Assembly: GCA_030146285.1 (NCBI GenBank)
Contig: JASLBZ010000088.1
Span: 1-13,335 of the forward strand
DNA length: 13,335 nt
Source: Neisseriaceae bacterium
GTDB taxonomy: Bacteria > Pseudomonadota > Gammaproteobacteria > Burkholderiales > Neisseriaceae
Direction of reading: 5' to 3'
Shown here: in pieces, positions 1 through 5,743 of the stretch
How positions within the stretch are numbered: position 1 is the stretch's first letter
How the letters are laid out: every line of letters begins with the position of its first letter
The notes under the pieces: generated by a model
Database searches by the model: none
What the model was told of the DNA's origin: nothing
Seen by the model: the letters and a program-made list of their open reading frames with translations, nothing else
Translations under genes and position numbers: made by a program

Positions 1-24
1 TGCCATCATTTCTTGCATTTGCAT
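1..24 (-). CDS. Possible start of a leftward gene, cut by the window edge
   Basis: On the minus strand an ATG at 24-22 is preceded by AAAGG (37-33) with an 8-base spacer, a good ribosome binding site. The eight readable codons give MQMQEMMA and the frame runs open off the edge. That is too little to name a product or to prove a gene. If real, it is divergent from the secreted-protein gene at 195 and shares the 170-base gap with it. Confidence 0.35.
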
Positions 25-52
25 TTTTACAGCCTTTATTAGTTACAACTAA

Positions 53-68
53 ATTAGATAAATCTAAT
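53..68. promoter_or_regulatory. 16-base perfect inverted repeat, candidate operator
   Basis: ATTAGAT, two As, then ATCTAAT form a perfect 7-2-7 palindrome. It lies between the possible leftward gene start at 24 and the rightward gene at 195, about 50 bases upstream of the promoter proposed at 116-144. The shape suits a dimeric regulator site. No regulator is identified, and the low GC makes chance palindromes commoner. Confidence 0.3.
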
Positions 69-115
69 ATTAATGTGATTCTTATCAAAAAGCAACCTAT
101 TTTATTATTTATTGT

Positions 116-144
116 TTGGGAATAACACCAATTCAGGTTATGCT
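116..144 (+). promoter_or_regulatory. Weak sigma70-like promoter for the gene at 195
   Basis: TTGGGA at 116-121 and TATGCT at 139-144 are separated by 17 bases, each matching 4 of 6 consensus positions. The gene start follows about 50 bases downstream. Prediction by eye only. Confidence 0.3.
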
Positions 145-194
145 AAAAGCGACAAACAGCATCTTGTTTGATGTGATCAAAAAAGGATAACATA

Positions 195-590
195 ATGAAA
201 AATATAATTTTATGTGTTTTCATGCTGCCGATGTTTGCATTGGCAAAAGAGACCAATGCGCCTCAAAAAAAATCACCTAGCACCATGCTACAAAAAAGCC
301 CAGAGGCGCAAAAAAATGGCCATTATGGCAACAACAACCGCCCCAATCGCCCACATTACAACATCAATGTCCACATCAACCCCCAACCCTATACCCACTA
401 CAACAGCCGAGAAACCATTTATTTTGGTGGCAACAATGGCTCGCTAACACGAGAACACTGGGAATCAGGCAATCGCTATTACAATGAAAACAACAATAAC
501 AATGGCCAATGCATTTACCGCCTAAAAGACAGTAAAAAAACAGAGCGCCACCCCAAAGAAGAAGACTGGGAATGGCTGTGCCCGCGTTAA
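195..590 (+). CDS. Small secreted Asn-rich protein of unknown function
   Basis: This 131-residue protein has a signal peptide: Lys at position 2, a hydrophobic stretch through about residue 14, and an ALA motif at 15-17 suggesting signal peptidase I cleavage before Lys18. The mature part is about 114 residues. Its middle (about 44-105) is rich in Asn, His, Pro and Tyr and includes a five-Asn run ending near 103. The C-terminal part is charged and ends in WEWLCPR. Two Cys (106 and 129) could form a disulfide in the periplasm. The start is supported by AAGGA a few bases upstream. It appears monocistronic, with its own promoter and a terminator at the stop codon. I do not recognise a family, and no catalytic motif is visible. 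A periplasmic or surface location is inferred from the signal peptide alone. Confidence 0.7.
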   Translation: MKNIILCVFMLPMFALAKETNAPQKKSPSTMLQKSPEAQKNGHYGNNNRPNRPHYNINVHINPQPYTHYNSRETIYFGGNNGSLTREHWESGNRYYNENNNNNGQCIYRLKDSKKTERHPKEEDWEWLCPR

Positions 591-621
591 ATAAAAATGT
601 CCTATTCGGGCATTTTTATTT
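589..621 (+). terminator. Intrinsic terminator of the secreted-protein gene
   Basis: A 14-base-pair stem (589-602 with 608-621, one T-G wobble) and a 5-base loop begin within the stop codon. The 3' arm is T-rich and serves as the T-tract. The A-rich 5' arm gives it bidirectional character. Confidence 0.75.
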
Positions 622-711
622 GGGTATTTTAAGTATTCAATGGCAAAGCACACCAACAATCACATCGCAAATGTGTCATCTTTGAAGGCTGCCTATTGAA
701 TACAAACTACC

Positions 712-741
712 TTACCTAAAGGGCTCATTTATCGCTACAAT
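712..741 (+). promoter_or_regulatory. Candidate promoter of purU
   Basis: TACAAT (736-741, 5 of 6 matches to the -10 consensus) is preceded by TTACCT (712-717, 3 of 6) with an 18-base spacer. This would give a leader of about 30 bases. The rest of the 622-779 gap holds nothing else I can name except a degenerate uptake-like AGGCAGCCT on the minus strand near 686. Confidence 0.35.
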
Positions 742-779
742 GGTTTTTCATTTTTTCCAACGATAATAAAAGCATAATA

Positions 780-1646
780 ATGAGTACCACTGAAAATACC
801 GCAAGATTATTGATTACCTGCGAAGACAGAGCAGGAATTGTCCAAGCCGTTTCTGGCTTTTTATACCACCACGGTGCCAACATCACCACGCTTGATCAGT
901 ACACGACAAAAGCGCTTGGTGGTGAATACTTTATGCGGGTTGAGTTTGAACTTCCTGAGCTGGAAAAAACATTCGCCCCCATGCAACAAACCTTCAAAAG
1001 CAATGTGGCTGAACGTTATGGCATGCGGTGGCAATTGTCTCGTGTTAGTGATCTTAAAAAAGTGGGGATTTTGGTTTCTAAGTTCGACCATGCGCTCATG
1101 GAATTATTGTGGCGCCACTCTCGTGGTCTGTTGCCTTGTGAAATTACCCATGTGATTAGTAACCATGAAAATTTGCGCCATGCCGTGGAAAGCTTTGGGA
1201 TTGCCTACCACGTGATTCAAGTAACGCCTGAAAACAAAGTCGAAGCAGAAGCCCAGATTCATGAAATCATGCAAAACAATGATTTATTGGTTTTGGCTCG
1301 TTATATGCAAATTCTCAGCGAAGACTTCACCAACAAATGGAACATGAAAATCATCAACATTCACCACTCGTTTTTACCAGCGTTTGTGGGTGCGAACCCT
1401 TACCAACAAGCCTACGACAAAGGTGTGAAACTCATTGGCGCAACGGCTCACTATGTGACAGCCGACTTAGATCAAGGTCCTATTATTGAGCAGGCCGTCG
1501 AACGGGTCAGCCACCATTATGATGTCAAAGACTTACGCGAATTGGGTGAGGATGTCGAACGCAATGTTTTGGCTCGGGCTGTACGCTGGCACTTAGAAGA
1601 TAGGGTAATTGTTCACGGCAACAAGACTGTCGTTTTTGATCGCTAA
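780..1646 (+). CDS. purU: Formyltetrahydrofolate deformylase
   Basis: PurU hydrolyses 10-formyltetrahydrofolate to formate and tetrahydrofolate in the cytoplasm, balancing the C1 pool and feeding formate to purine synthesis. The 288-residue length is normal. Residues 1 to about 85 form an ACT domain (RLLITCEDRAGIVQAVSGF), the usual ligand-sensing N-terminus. The formyltransferase-fold catalytic domain starts near 93 (KKVGILVSKFDHAL). The family catalytic Asn/His/Asp set is present as N193 and H195 in INIHHSFLP and D231 in ADLDQGPII. The ATG has no strong ribosome binding site, but the sequence after it aligns with family N-termini. In other bacteria PurU activity responds to glycine and methionine, which fits the gcv genes a few kilobases away. 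Joint regulation is not shown by the sequence. Confidence 0.96.
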   Translation: MSTTENTARLLITCEDRAGIVQAVSGFLYHHGANITTLDQYTTKALGGEYFMRVEFELPELEKTFAPMQQTFKSNVAERYGMRWQLSRVSDLKKVGILVSKFDHALMELLWRHSRGLLPCEITHVISNHENLRHAVESFGIAYHVIQVTPENKVEAEAQIHEIMQNNDLLVLARYMQILSEDFTNKWNMKIINIHHSFLPAFVGANPYQQAYDKGVKLIGATAHYVTADLDQGPIIEQAVERVSHHYDVKDLRELGEDVERNVLARAVRWHLEDRVIVHGNKTVVFDR

Positions 1647-1659
1647 CCAATACCCAATA

Positions 1660-1684
1660 AAAAAGCAGCCTAAGGCTGCTTTTT
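1660..1684. terminator. Bidirectional intrinsic terminator between purU and bolA
   Basis: A perfect 11-base-pair stem (1660-1670 with 1674-1684) with a 3-base TAA loop has A and T tracts on its two sides. It can end both rightward purU and the leftward bolA transcript. The stem core GCAGCC/GGCTGC resembles part of the uptake 12-mer. Confidence 0.85.
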
Positions 1685-1697
1685 ACTGTCTGATTTT

Positions 1698-2003
1698 TTA
1701 TTTTGGTGCATGTGCACACAACGGAGAATCCGGTGCTACACCTTGCCACTCATCAGGCGTATAAGCATGAATGGCCAATGCGTGAATGTGCCCTGCCGTC
1801 AATAGCTCATTGGCTAGCGCATAGATTTTTTGGTGACGTTTTACCGAACGCAAACCTGAAAAATCCTCGCTAACAATCACCATTTTAAAATGTGATTCTT
1901 TGCCAGGATAATAACCACCATGGCCAGAAGATTCATTTATCACTGCCAAATGAGTAGGTTTTAAAACTTGTACTCGTTCAATTAATTGTTGTTCCAACGT
2001 CAT
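1698..2003 (-). CDS. BolA-family protein
   Basis: BolA proteins bind DNA and partner with monothiol glutaredoxins in iron-sulfur handling. From the chosen start this protein is 101 residues, typical of the family. The BolA fold is recognisable: N-terminal helix (TLEQQLIERV), a strand and loop with SSGHGG, SHFKMVIVS at 37-45, the signature RHQKIYALANEL at 56-67, and a C-terminal HALAIHAYTPDEW with conserved His79. An in-frame start 14 codons further upstream exists. I prefer the ATG at 2003 because AGAAGG lies just upstream (2016-2011) and family members begin with a similar MTL-type helix. The DUF1415 gene lies 68 bases upstream on the same strand, so the two are probably cotranscribed. Which BolA paralogue this is cannot be settled by eye. 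Confidence 0.9.
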   Translation of the reverse strand: MTLEQQLIERVQVLKPTHLAVINESSGHGGYYPGKESHFKMVIVSEDFSGLRSVKRHQKIYALANELLTAGHIHALAIHAYTPDEWQGVAPDSPLCAHAPK

Positions 2004-2071
2004 GGTTTTTCCTTCTGAATTATCAATTTTTTTGGCTAATGCCAATCATGAATCTACTGCAAAGCTGTTAC

Positions 2072-2641
2072 TTATTGGCCAAGCGCAGCATCATCTAAGC
2101 CCAAATCTTGCCAACCTTGGTGGCCTAACGCTTCTAATTTTTTAATATTACGCTCAAAAATGGTGGCGGCATCAGGGAAATTCTTCATGGCATCTTCAAT
2201 GCCAGCTTCTCTAATAAAATGCAAAGTTGGAAACGGAGAGCGATTGGTGTAATTCTCAATATCACCAACTTGAGTGCCTTCAAACTGAAACAAGGGGTGA
2301 AAAGGCGCAATCTGCCATGTACCCTCTAAACCATGCTCTTCAATAATGCCTTCTGCCAAATCCAACATATCATTGAAAATAAAAAAGTCTTCAAATAATG
2401 TTGGGTGTACCAATAAACTGGTTTCCGTGGTTTCTGGGTCACACTCTTTTAAATACTCGAATTCAGCATCAATGTCTTCTAAAAAAGCATCCAAATGTTT
2501 GGCGTGGCTCACCGTAATGCGCACCTGGTTTTTAACATAAACCGCCTTGGCAAAAGGACACAGATTCAAACCAATCACGGCTTTTTCTAACCATTCTTTG
2601 GTTTTGGAAATCACGATTTCATCAGAAACAGCAGTGTTCAT
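2072..2641 (-). CDS. DUF1415 family protein
   Basis: This 189-residue protein matches the uncharacterised DUF1415 family common in proteobacteria. Family blocks are visible in order: TKEWLEKAVIGLNLCPFAK at about 14-32 with Cys28, ETTETSLLVHP at 70-80, FHPLFQFEG at 114-122, and NRSPFPTLHFIREA at 133-146. The family function is unknown. The conserved Cys, His and Arg residues suggest an enzyme or ligand-binding protein, but this is inference. The frame is open for 22 more codons upstream (to 2707). That extension is Lys-rich, lies in AT-rich DNA and does not look like family sequence, so I chose the ATG at 2641, although its ribosome binding site (AGAAAGA) is weak. No signal peptide or membrane segment is seen. 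It sits directly upstream of bolA. Confidence 0.85.
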   Translation of the reverse strand: MNTAVSDEIVISKTKEWLEKAVIGLNLCPFAKAVYVKNQVRITVSHAKHLDAFLEDIDAEFEYLKECDPETTETSLLVHPTLFEDFFIFNDMLDLAEGIIEEHGLEGTWQIAPFHPLFQFEGTQVGDIENYTNRSPFPTLHFIREAGIEDAMKNFPDAATIFERNIKKLEALGHQGWQDLGLDDAALGQ

Positions 2642-2740
2642 GGCACAATCTTTCTTTTTATTAATTTTAATATTGTACCTGAGTTTGCCATGATACCAAA
2701 TGCGCATTCTGGCCTAATCAGCCATGATTCAAAATATAAA

Positions 2741-2770
2741 TTGGTTATTTTTCAAACGCTTTGATATACT
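2741..2770 (+). promoter_or_regulatory. Candidate promoter of the mdtJI-like operon
   Basis: TATACT at 2765-2770 matches 5 of 6 -10 positions. TTGGTT at 2741-2746 provides a weak -35 with an 18-base spacer. The predicted start near 2777 falls inside the first of two palindromes (2776-2807) and gives a leader of about 250 bases. Confidence 0.45.
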
Positions 2771-2775
2771 GTTAA

Positions 2776-2807
2776 TATGTTTATTACATAGGGTATGTTG
2801 TTCATAC
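2776..2807. promoter_or_regulatory. Two adjacent palindromes, candidate operator pair
   Basis: TATGT-N5-ACATA (2776-2790) and GTATG-N5-CATAC (2793-2807) are both perfect 5-5-5 inverted repeats. Their centres are 17 bases apart, and both share a TATGTT core. They overlap the predicted transcription start of the SMR operon, where a repressor would block initiation. No regulator gene lies beside the operon. Confidence 0.4.
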
Positions 2808-3027
2808 ATTATTTATGCATCTTAGTGAGCATAGTCATTTTAACTGTTTTACCTGTATTTCCATTTCCTCTTCTGTTTCTAGCCTGCTGCCTAACTCTTA
2901 TGCAGTGTGGCGACCTCTAGTACCGCTTTAGCGCCACATTCTCAAAAATAAATTTCTTTTTGTGCAAATGCATTCATGCGAATTTCGCATATGCCATTTG
3001 AGTATTGAATCAATTTTGGAGTTCTGT
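2777..3027 (+). promoter_or_regulatory. Long structured leader of the mdtJI-like operon
   Basis: About 250 untranslated bases precede the first SMR gene. Two hairpins are visible: TGTGGCG/CGCCACA at 2906-2912 with 2932-2938, and a two-part stem with CAAATG/CATTTG outside (2965-2970 with 2995-3000) and ATGCG/CGCAT inside (2976-2980 with 2986-2990). Two overlapping short frames run through it: ATG at 2795 to TAG at 2920 (41 residues, hydrophobic) and ATG at 2815 to TAG at 2931 (38 residues, ending VWRPLVPL). Neither has a convincing ribosome binding site; AGGG before 2795 is too close. E. coli mdtJI also carries a short upstream frame, mdtU, so an attenuation-type role is plausible here but unproven. 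I found no guanidine riboswitch consensus. Confidence 0.4.
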
Positions 3028-3405
3028 ATGTACTATTGGATTATGTTGGCTTTGGCTGTTATTGCCGAAATATCAAGCACCATTAGCATGAAATATGCTC
3101 AAACACACTCGCCATTGCTCGGTTATATCGTTATGGCAGTGCTAATCTCTTTTTCATTTTTTGCCTTTTCACGTGCCATTATTAAAATTCCTTTGGCTGT
3201 TTCGTATGCCATCTGGGAAGGTGTGGGCTTATTGGGTATCGGCATTGCCAGTGCCATTTTATTCGGTGAATACCTAAGCACCACCCAAATGTTTGCCATC
3301 GGTTTGATGATGACAGGCTTATTGTTGGTGACTTTTGACAAAGGCAAAAAAACAAACAATCAACAACAAGAATCTGCTCCACCGGCACATCATGAGGTGG
3401 CGTAA
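3028..3405 (+). CDS. mdtJ: SMR-family transporter subunit, MdtJ-like
   Basis: Small multidrug resistance proteins are four-helix inner-membrane exporters driven by protons. E. coli MdtJ pairs with MdtI to export spermidine. This 125-residue protein aligns well with E. coli MdtJ. It has the opening YYWIMLALAVIAE, the essential membrane carboxylate Glu14, SMKYA after helix 1, SYAIWEGVG at 59-67 and LFGEYLS with Glu81. From memory of the E. coli mutational work, Tyr4, Trp5, Glu15, Tyr61 and Glu82 are retained, while Tyr45 is Phe here. A polar tail (about 105-125, KGKKTNNQQQ) follows helix 4. The ATG at 3028 has TTTGGAG just upstream and matches the family start; 22 further in-frame upstream codons fall in the structured leader. 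The stop overlaps the next start as TAATG. Spermidine as substrate is inferred from pairing and similarity. Confidence 0.88.
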   Translation: MYYWIMLALAVIAEISSTISMKYAQTHSPLLGYIVMAVLISFSFFAFSRAIIKIPLAVSYAIWEGVGLLGIGIASAILFGEYLSTTQMFAIGLMMTGLLLVTFDKGKKTNNQQQESAPPAHHEVA

Positions 3406-3719
3406 TGTGGATTCCTGTTACATTATTGATTGCTTCAGCAGCACTTGATATTGCAGCTTGTTATTGTATTAAACGCTCCAAGGGTTTTAAAAAACGGGCT
3501 TGGGGTTTGATTGGTTTGGCTTCGATTTCAATGGCTTTTGTACTACTGAGTTTTGTGGTACGAGATATCCCGCTGGGCATTGCTTATTCAGCTTGGGGTA
3601 GCTTAGGTGTCTTGGGCACTGTTTTACTGGATCGCTACTTTTTTAATTCCCGCTTGGGTAAACGTGGCTTTTACGGTATTGGCTTGATTATTTCAGGCAT
3701 TGTTTTATTACAAATTTAA
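3405..3719 (+). CDS. mdtI: SMR-family transporter subunit, MdtI-like partner
   Basis: This 104-residue four-helix protein is the second half of a paired SMR exporter. Its start overlaps the mdtJ stop by one base (TAATG) and has GAGGTGG upstream, pointing to translational coupling and equal production. GLIGLASISMAFVLLSFVVRD and IAYSAWGSLGVLGT fit SMR helices 2 and 3. The membrane carboxylate of helix 1 is Asp15 rather than the usual Glu. By alignment with E. coli MdtI, several residues I recall as important there are not kept: no Glu5, Pro for Asp60, Arg for Trp81; Trp68 is kept. The subunit is therefore divergent, and its substrate may differ from spermidine. The symbol is given for operon position and overall resemblance. 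A generic paired SMR protein is the alternative. Confidence 0.75.
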   Translation: MWIPVTLLIASAALDIAACYCIKRSKGFKKRAWGLIGLASISMAFVLLSFVVRDIPLGIAYSAWGSLGVLGTVLLDRYFFNSRLGKRGFYGIGLIISGIVLLQI

Positions 3720-3763
3720 AAACAAAAGGCAGCTTGTAAGCTTACAGGCTGCCTTTTGTTTTT
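3718..3763. terminator. Bidirectional terminator between mdtI and pip
   Basis: A very long hairpin starts in the mdtI stop codon: a 16-base-pair perfect stem (3718-3733 with 3748-3763), then a T-G wobble and a further TGTA/TACA stem closing on a 4-base loop. A and T tracts on both sides suit both converging genes. The arms carry near-copies of the uptake 12-mer (AGGCAGCTTGTA on plus, AGGCAGCCTGTA on minus). Confidence 0.9.
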
Positions 3764-3816
3764 CATGATAATCAACTTAAAAAAACAATGAATCCTTAAC
3801 ATCAATTATCTTGAAT

Positions 3817-4758
3817 TTAAACACGGGAAAATTCATCAGTAGCAGCCACCAAAGCCGCACTCATTACAGGATCCATTGCTGAATGCCCAGCCAAAACCTC
3901 ACGCAAATCAGCCTCAGGAAAGGCTTTTTTCAAATCCCATGCACTGGTAAATGGTGTACACACATCATATCGCCCTTGCACCATAATGGTTGGAATATGG
4001 CGAATCTTATCCACATTACTCAAAATGGCATGCTCATTATTCAGCCAAGCCAAATGGTGGAAATAGTGGTTTTCAATTCGAGCAAATGCCAATGCAAAAC
4101 GCCCATCGTTGTTTTCTGCAATAGCAGCATGGTTTTTGTGCAAATAGCTGACATTTGCTTCCCAAACAGACCAGCAACGAGCGGCTTCTAAACGCAGCGC
4201 TTCAGGAACGGCCTCATCAAACAAATAATAATGGTAAGCCGCTACCATATTGCCTCGTTTGTCTTCAGGAATAAATTCATAAAACTCGTCCCATGCTTCT
4301 GGGAAGATTTGTGCAGCACCACCCTCATACAACCAGTCAATTTCTGACTGCCGGCACAAGTAAATACCACGCAAAATCAACTCACTTACGCGATGTGGAT
4401 AAGCTTGTGCATAAACCAAGGATAAGGTACTGCCCCAAGAGCCACCAAATACCATCCATTGCTCAATGCCCAACATCTCTCGCACTTTTTCAATGTCGGC
4501 TACCAAATCCCAAGTGGTGTTTTCAAGCACACAAGCATGGGGCAATGACTGCCCACATCCGCGCTGATCAATTTGAATAATTCGATAAACTTCAGGATTA
4601 AAAAAACCACGAGACGCTGCTGAAGTGCCACCACCTGGCCCACCATGCAAAAAAATCACCGGTTTACCATTCGGATTACCCGACTCTTCCCAATAAATTT
4701 GGTGTAAGTCAGATACCGGTAATAGGCCACTTTGATTCACTTCAATATCGGCGTACAT
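3817..4758 (-). CDS. pip: Proline iminopeptidase
   Basis: This cytoplasmic alpha/beta-hydrolase releases N-terminal proline from peptides (peptidase family S33). The 313-residue length is standard. The N-terminus ends in HQIYWEESGNPNGKPV, as in the family. The oxyanion-hole motif HGGPGGG is at 38-44. The nucleophile elbow GGSWGS at 105-110 puts the catalytic Ser at 107. Asp265 lies in QGRYDV and His292 in GHSAMDP, completing the triad. The cap domain lies between about 130 and 240. The ATG at 4758 is preceded by AAAGGAA at a suitable distance. It appears monocistronic, convergent with mdtI. About 110 bases separate it from the Lrp/AsnC gene on the same strand, with a strong terminator between, so it probably has its own promoter, which I could not place. 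The frame is intact. Confidence 0.95.
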   Translation of the reverse strand: MYADIEVNQSGLLPVSDLHQIYWEESGNPNGKPVIFLHGGPGGGTSAASRGFFNPEVYRIIQIDQRGCGQSLPHACVLENTTWDLVADIEKVREMLGIEQWMVFGGSWGSTLSLVYAQAYPHRVSELILRGIYLCRQSEIDWLYEGGAAQIFPEAWDEFYEFIPEDKRGNMVAAYHYYLFDEAVPEALRLEAARCWSVWEANVSYLHKNHAAIAENNDGRFALAFARIENHYFHHLAWLNNEHAILSNVDKIRHIPTIMVQGRYDVCTPFTSAWDLKKAFPEADLREVLAGHSAMDPVMSAALVAATDEFSRV

Positions 4759-4818
4759 TTTTCATTTCCTTTCATCAATGCTTTTTATTTTACAGGATGC
4801 CTCATTTGCTCTGGGCGT

Positions 4819-4846
4819 AAAAAAACTGTGGATAAAATATCCACAG
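4819..4846 (-). terminator. Intrinsic terminator of the Lrp/AsnC gene
   Basis: On the minus strand a perfect 9-base-pair stem (CTGTGGATA with TATCCACAG, 4826-4834 and 4838-4846, 3-base loop) is followed directly by seven Ts. It lies 22 bases past the regulator stop codon. One arm plus one loop base spells the DnaA-box 9-mer TTATCCACA on the minus strand. Confidence 0.88.
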
Positions 4847-4867
4847 CCTGTGTGTATTATTGGTTTT

Positions 4868-5353
4868 TTATACTTCGCTGTGCAAATGGCGCAGTGGTAC
4901 TGATGTTGTGGTTTTGATTTCTTTCAAAACAAAACTGGATTTGGCATCTTGCACACCTGCTTGTGATAACAAAGTATCCAATACAAAATGTGAGAAATCA
5001 GCCATATCAACAAAAAAAGCATGCAACATATAATCCGTTTCACCCGTTAAAGCAAAACAACTTAAAATTTCAGGCCATGTTTGTACCACTTCATCAAAGT
5101 GAGCACGGCTGTCACCTGCTTTATCCACGGTCACGCGAATAAAAGCCTGTAACCCTAAGCCAATTTTTGCAGGACTTAAAAGTGCCGCATAGCGCTGAAT
5201 CACACCAGCATCTTCTAATTGTTTTAAACGACGCAGACAAGGCGAAGGTGATAGCGCCACGCGCTCAGACAACTCCACATTGGTTAAGCGGCCATTTTCT
5301 TGTAGAACTTGCAGTATCTTTAAGTCTGTTTTATCCAAAACTAACGTATTCAA
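4868..5353 (-). CDS. Lrp/AsnC-family transcriptional regulator
   Basis: This 161-residue feast/famine regulator has the standard plan. A helix-turn-helix spans about 7-55, with recognition helix LSPSPCLRRLKQLEDAG at 34-50, close to that of E. coli Lrp. A RAM ligand-binding domain covers about 66-142, with GETDYML at 104-110 in the effector region. The start is TTG (5353-5351), not ATG: AGAGGGA lies 7 bases upstream and the protein begins as family members do (LDKTDLKILQVLQENGR). The gene is divergent from the riboswitch-controlled gcvT, and Lrp regulates gcv in E. coli, so gcv is a natural target. That link rests on position and a candidate site at 5500. I cannot tell a global Lrp from a specific AsnC-type regulator, so no symbol is given. 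Confidence 0.92.
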   Translation of the reverse strand: MNTLVLDKTDLKILQVLQENGRLTNVELSERVALSPSPCLRRLKQLEDAGVIQRYAALLSPAKIGLGLQAFIRVTVDKAGDSRAHFDEVVQTWPEILSCFALTGETDYMLHAFFVDMADFSHFVLDTLLSQAGVQDAKSSFVLKEIKTTTSVPLRHLHSEV

Positions 5354-5395
5354 TTTGATTTCCCTCTATCTATGTATTCGCAATTGATGTGAATA

Positions 5396-5410
5396 GCAGC
5401 TTTAAGCTGC
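5396..5410. repeat. 15-base inverted repeat upstream of the Lrp/AsnC gene
   Basis: GCAGCTT, T, AAGCTGC form a perfect 7-1-7 palindrome about 45 bases upstream of the regulator start. It could be an autoregulatory site or a degenerate remnant of an uptake-sequence pair. No A/T run follows, so it is not a terminator. Confidence 0.3.
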
Positions 5411-5459
5411 CTTATCGTTAACCATGTCCTAAGCATTTCACCGTTTGAATTGTATGGAT

Positions 5460-5519
5460 TTTATTATCAATTCATGTTTTTTATCGATTATTGGCAATAT
5501 AGCATAATTTATTATCAAT
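5460..5519. promoter_or_regulatory. AT-rich control region between the Lrp/AsnC gene and gcvT
   Basis: The gap from 5354 to 5706 carries no convincing gene. It contains a 12-base direct repeat, TTTATTATCAAT, at 5460-5471 and 5508-5519 (48 bases apart). A stretch at 5500-5514, TAGCATAATTTATTA, matches 13 of 15 positions of the E. coli Lrp consensus YAGHAWATTWTDCTR. Because the DNA is AT-rich the Lrp match is only suggestive. Confidence 0.35.
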
Positions 5520-5706
5520 AAAGCATCAAAATGCTTATTTTATTGCTATTTATTTTCATATTTGCCAATAAAAATCGACTACTCAAGAATAGTCCAACGG
5601 AATATATAGCCATAAAAAACATTAATTTGTCTTGTTTTTATATTTTTTTTAATGAAATCAAAAAAGTATCTTTTTCTAAAAAAACCCGTTTTACCAACAA
5701 ATGTAC

Positions 5707-5736
5707 TTGCCAAAACAGCAACGTTACAGCGATAAT
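5707..5736 (+). promoter_or_regulatory. Sigma70-like promoter of gcvT-gcvH
   Basis: TTGCCA (5707-5712) and GATAAT (5731-5736) each match 5 of 6 consensus positions, with an 18-base spacer. The predicted start, near 5743, is where the first stem of the glycine riboswitch begins. This makes it the best promoter in the window. Confidence 0.65.
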
Positions 5737-5743
5737 TACCCCG

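Noticed and set aside
68..90. Fur-box-like sequence around TGTGATTCTTATCA
   Set aside because: Only the right half resembles the 7-1-7 Fur consensus (6 of 7); the left half matches about 3 of 7.
2906..2938. Leader hairpin as an intrinsic terminator
   Set aside because: The stem is only 7 base pairs with a long interior, and no T-tract follows.
2777..3027. Guanidine riboswitch upstream of the SMR genes
   Set aside because: SMR genes are often guanidine-controlled, but I found neither the paired ACGR-loop hairpins of the mini-ykkC class nor the conserved ykkC blocks.
4007..4846. Replication origin suggested by DnaA boxes
   Set aside because: No dnaA, dnaN or gyrB neighbour and no AT-rich unwinding element beside the boxes, and two boxes are inside pip codons. 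It is kept only as a weak titration-site idea.
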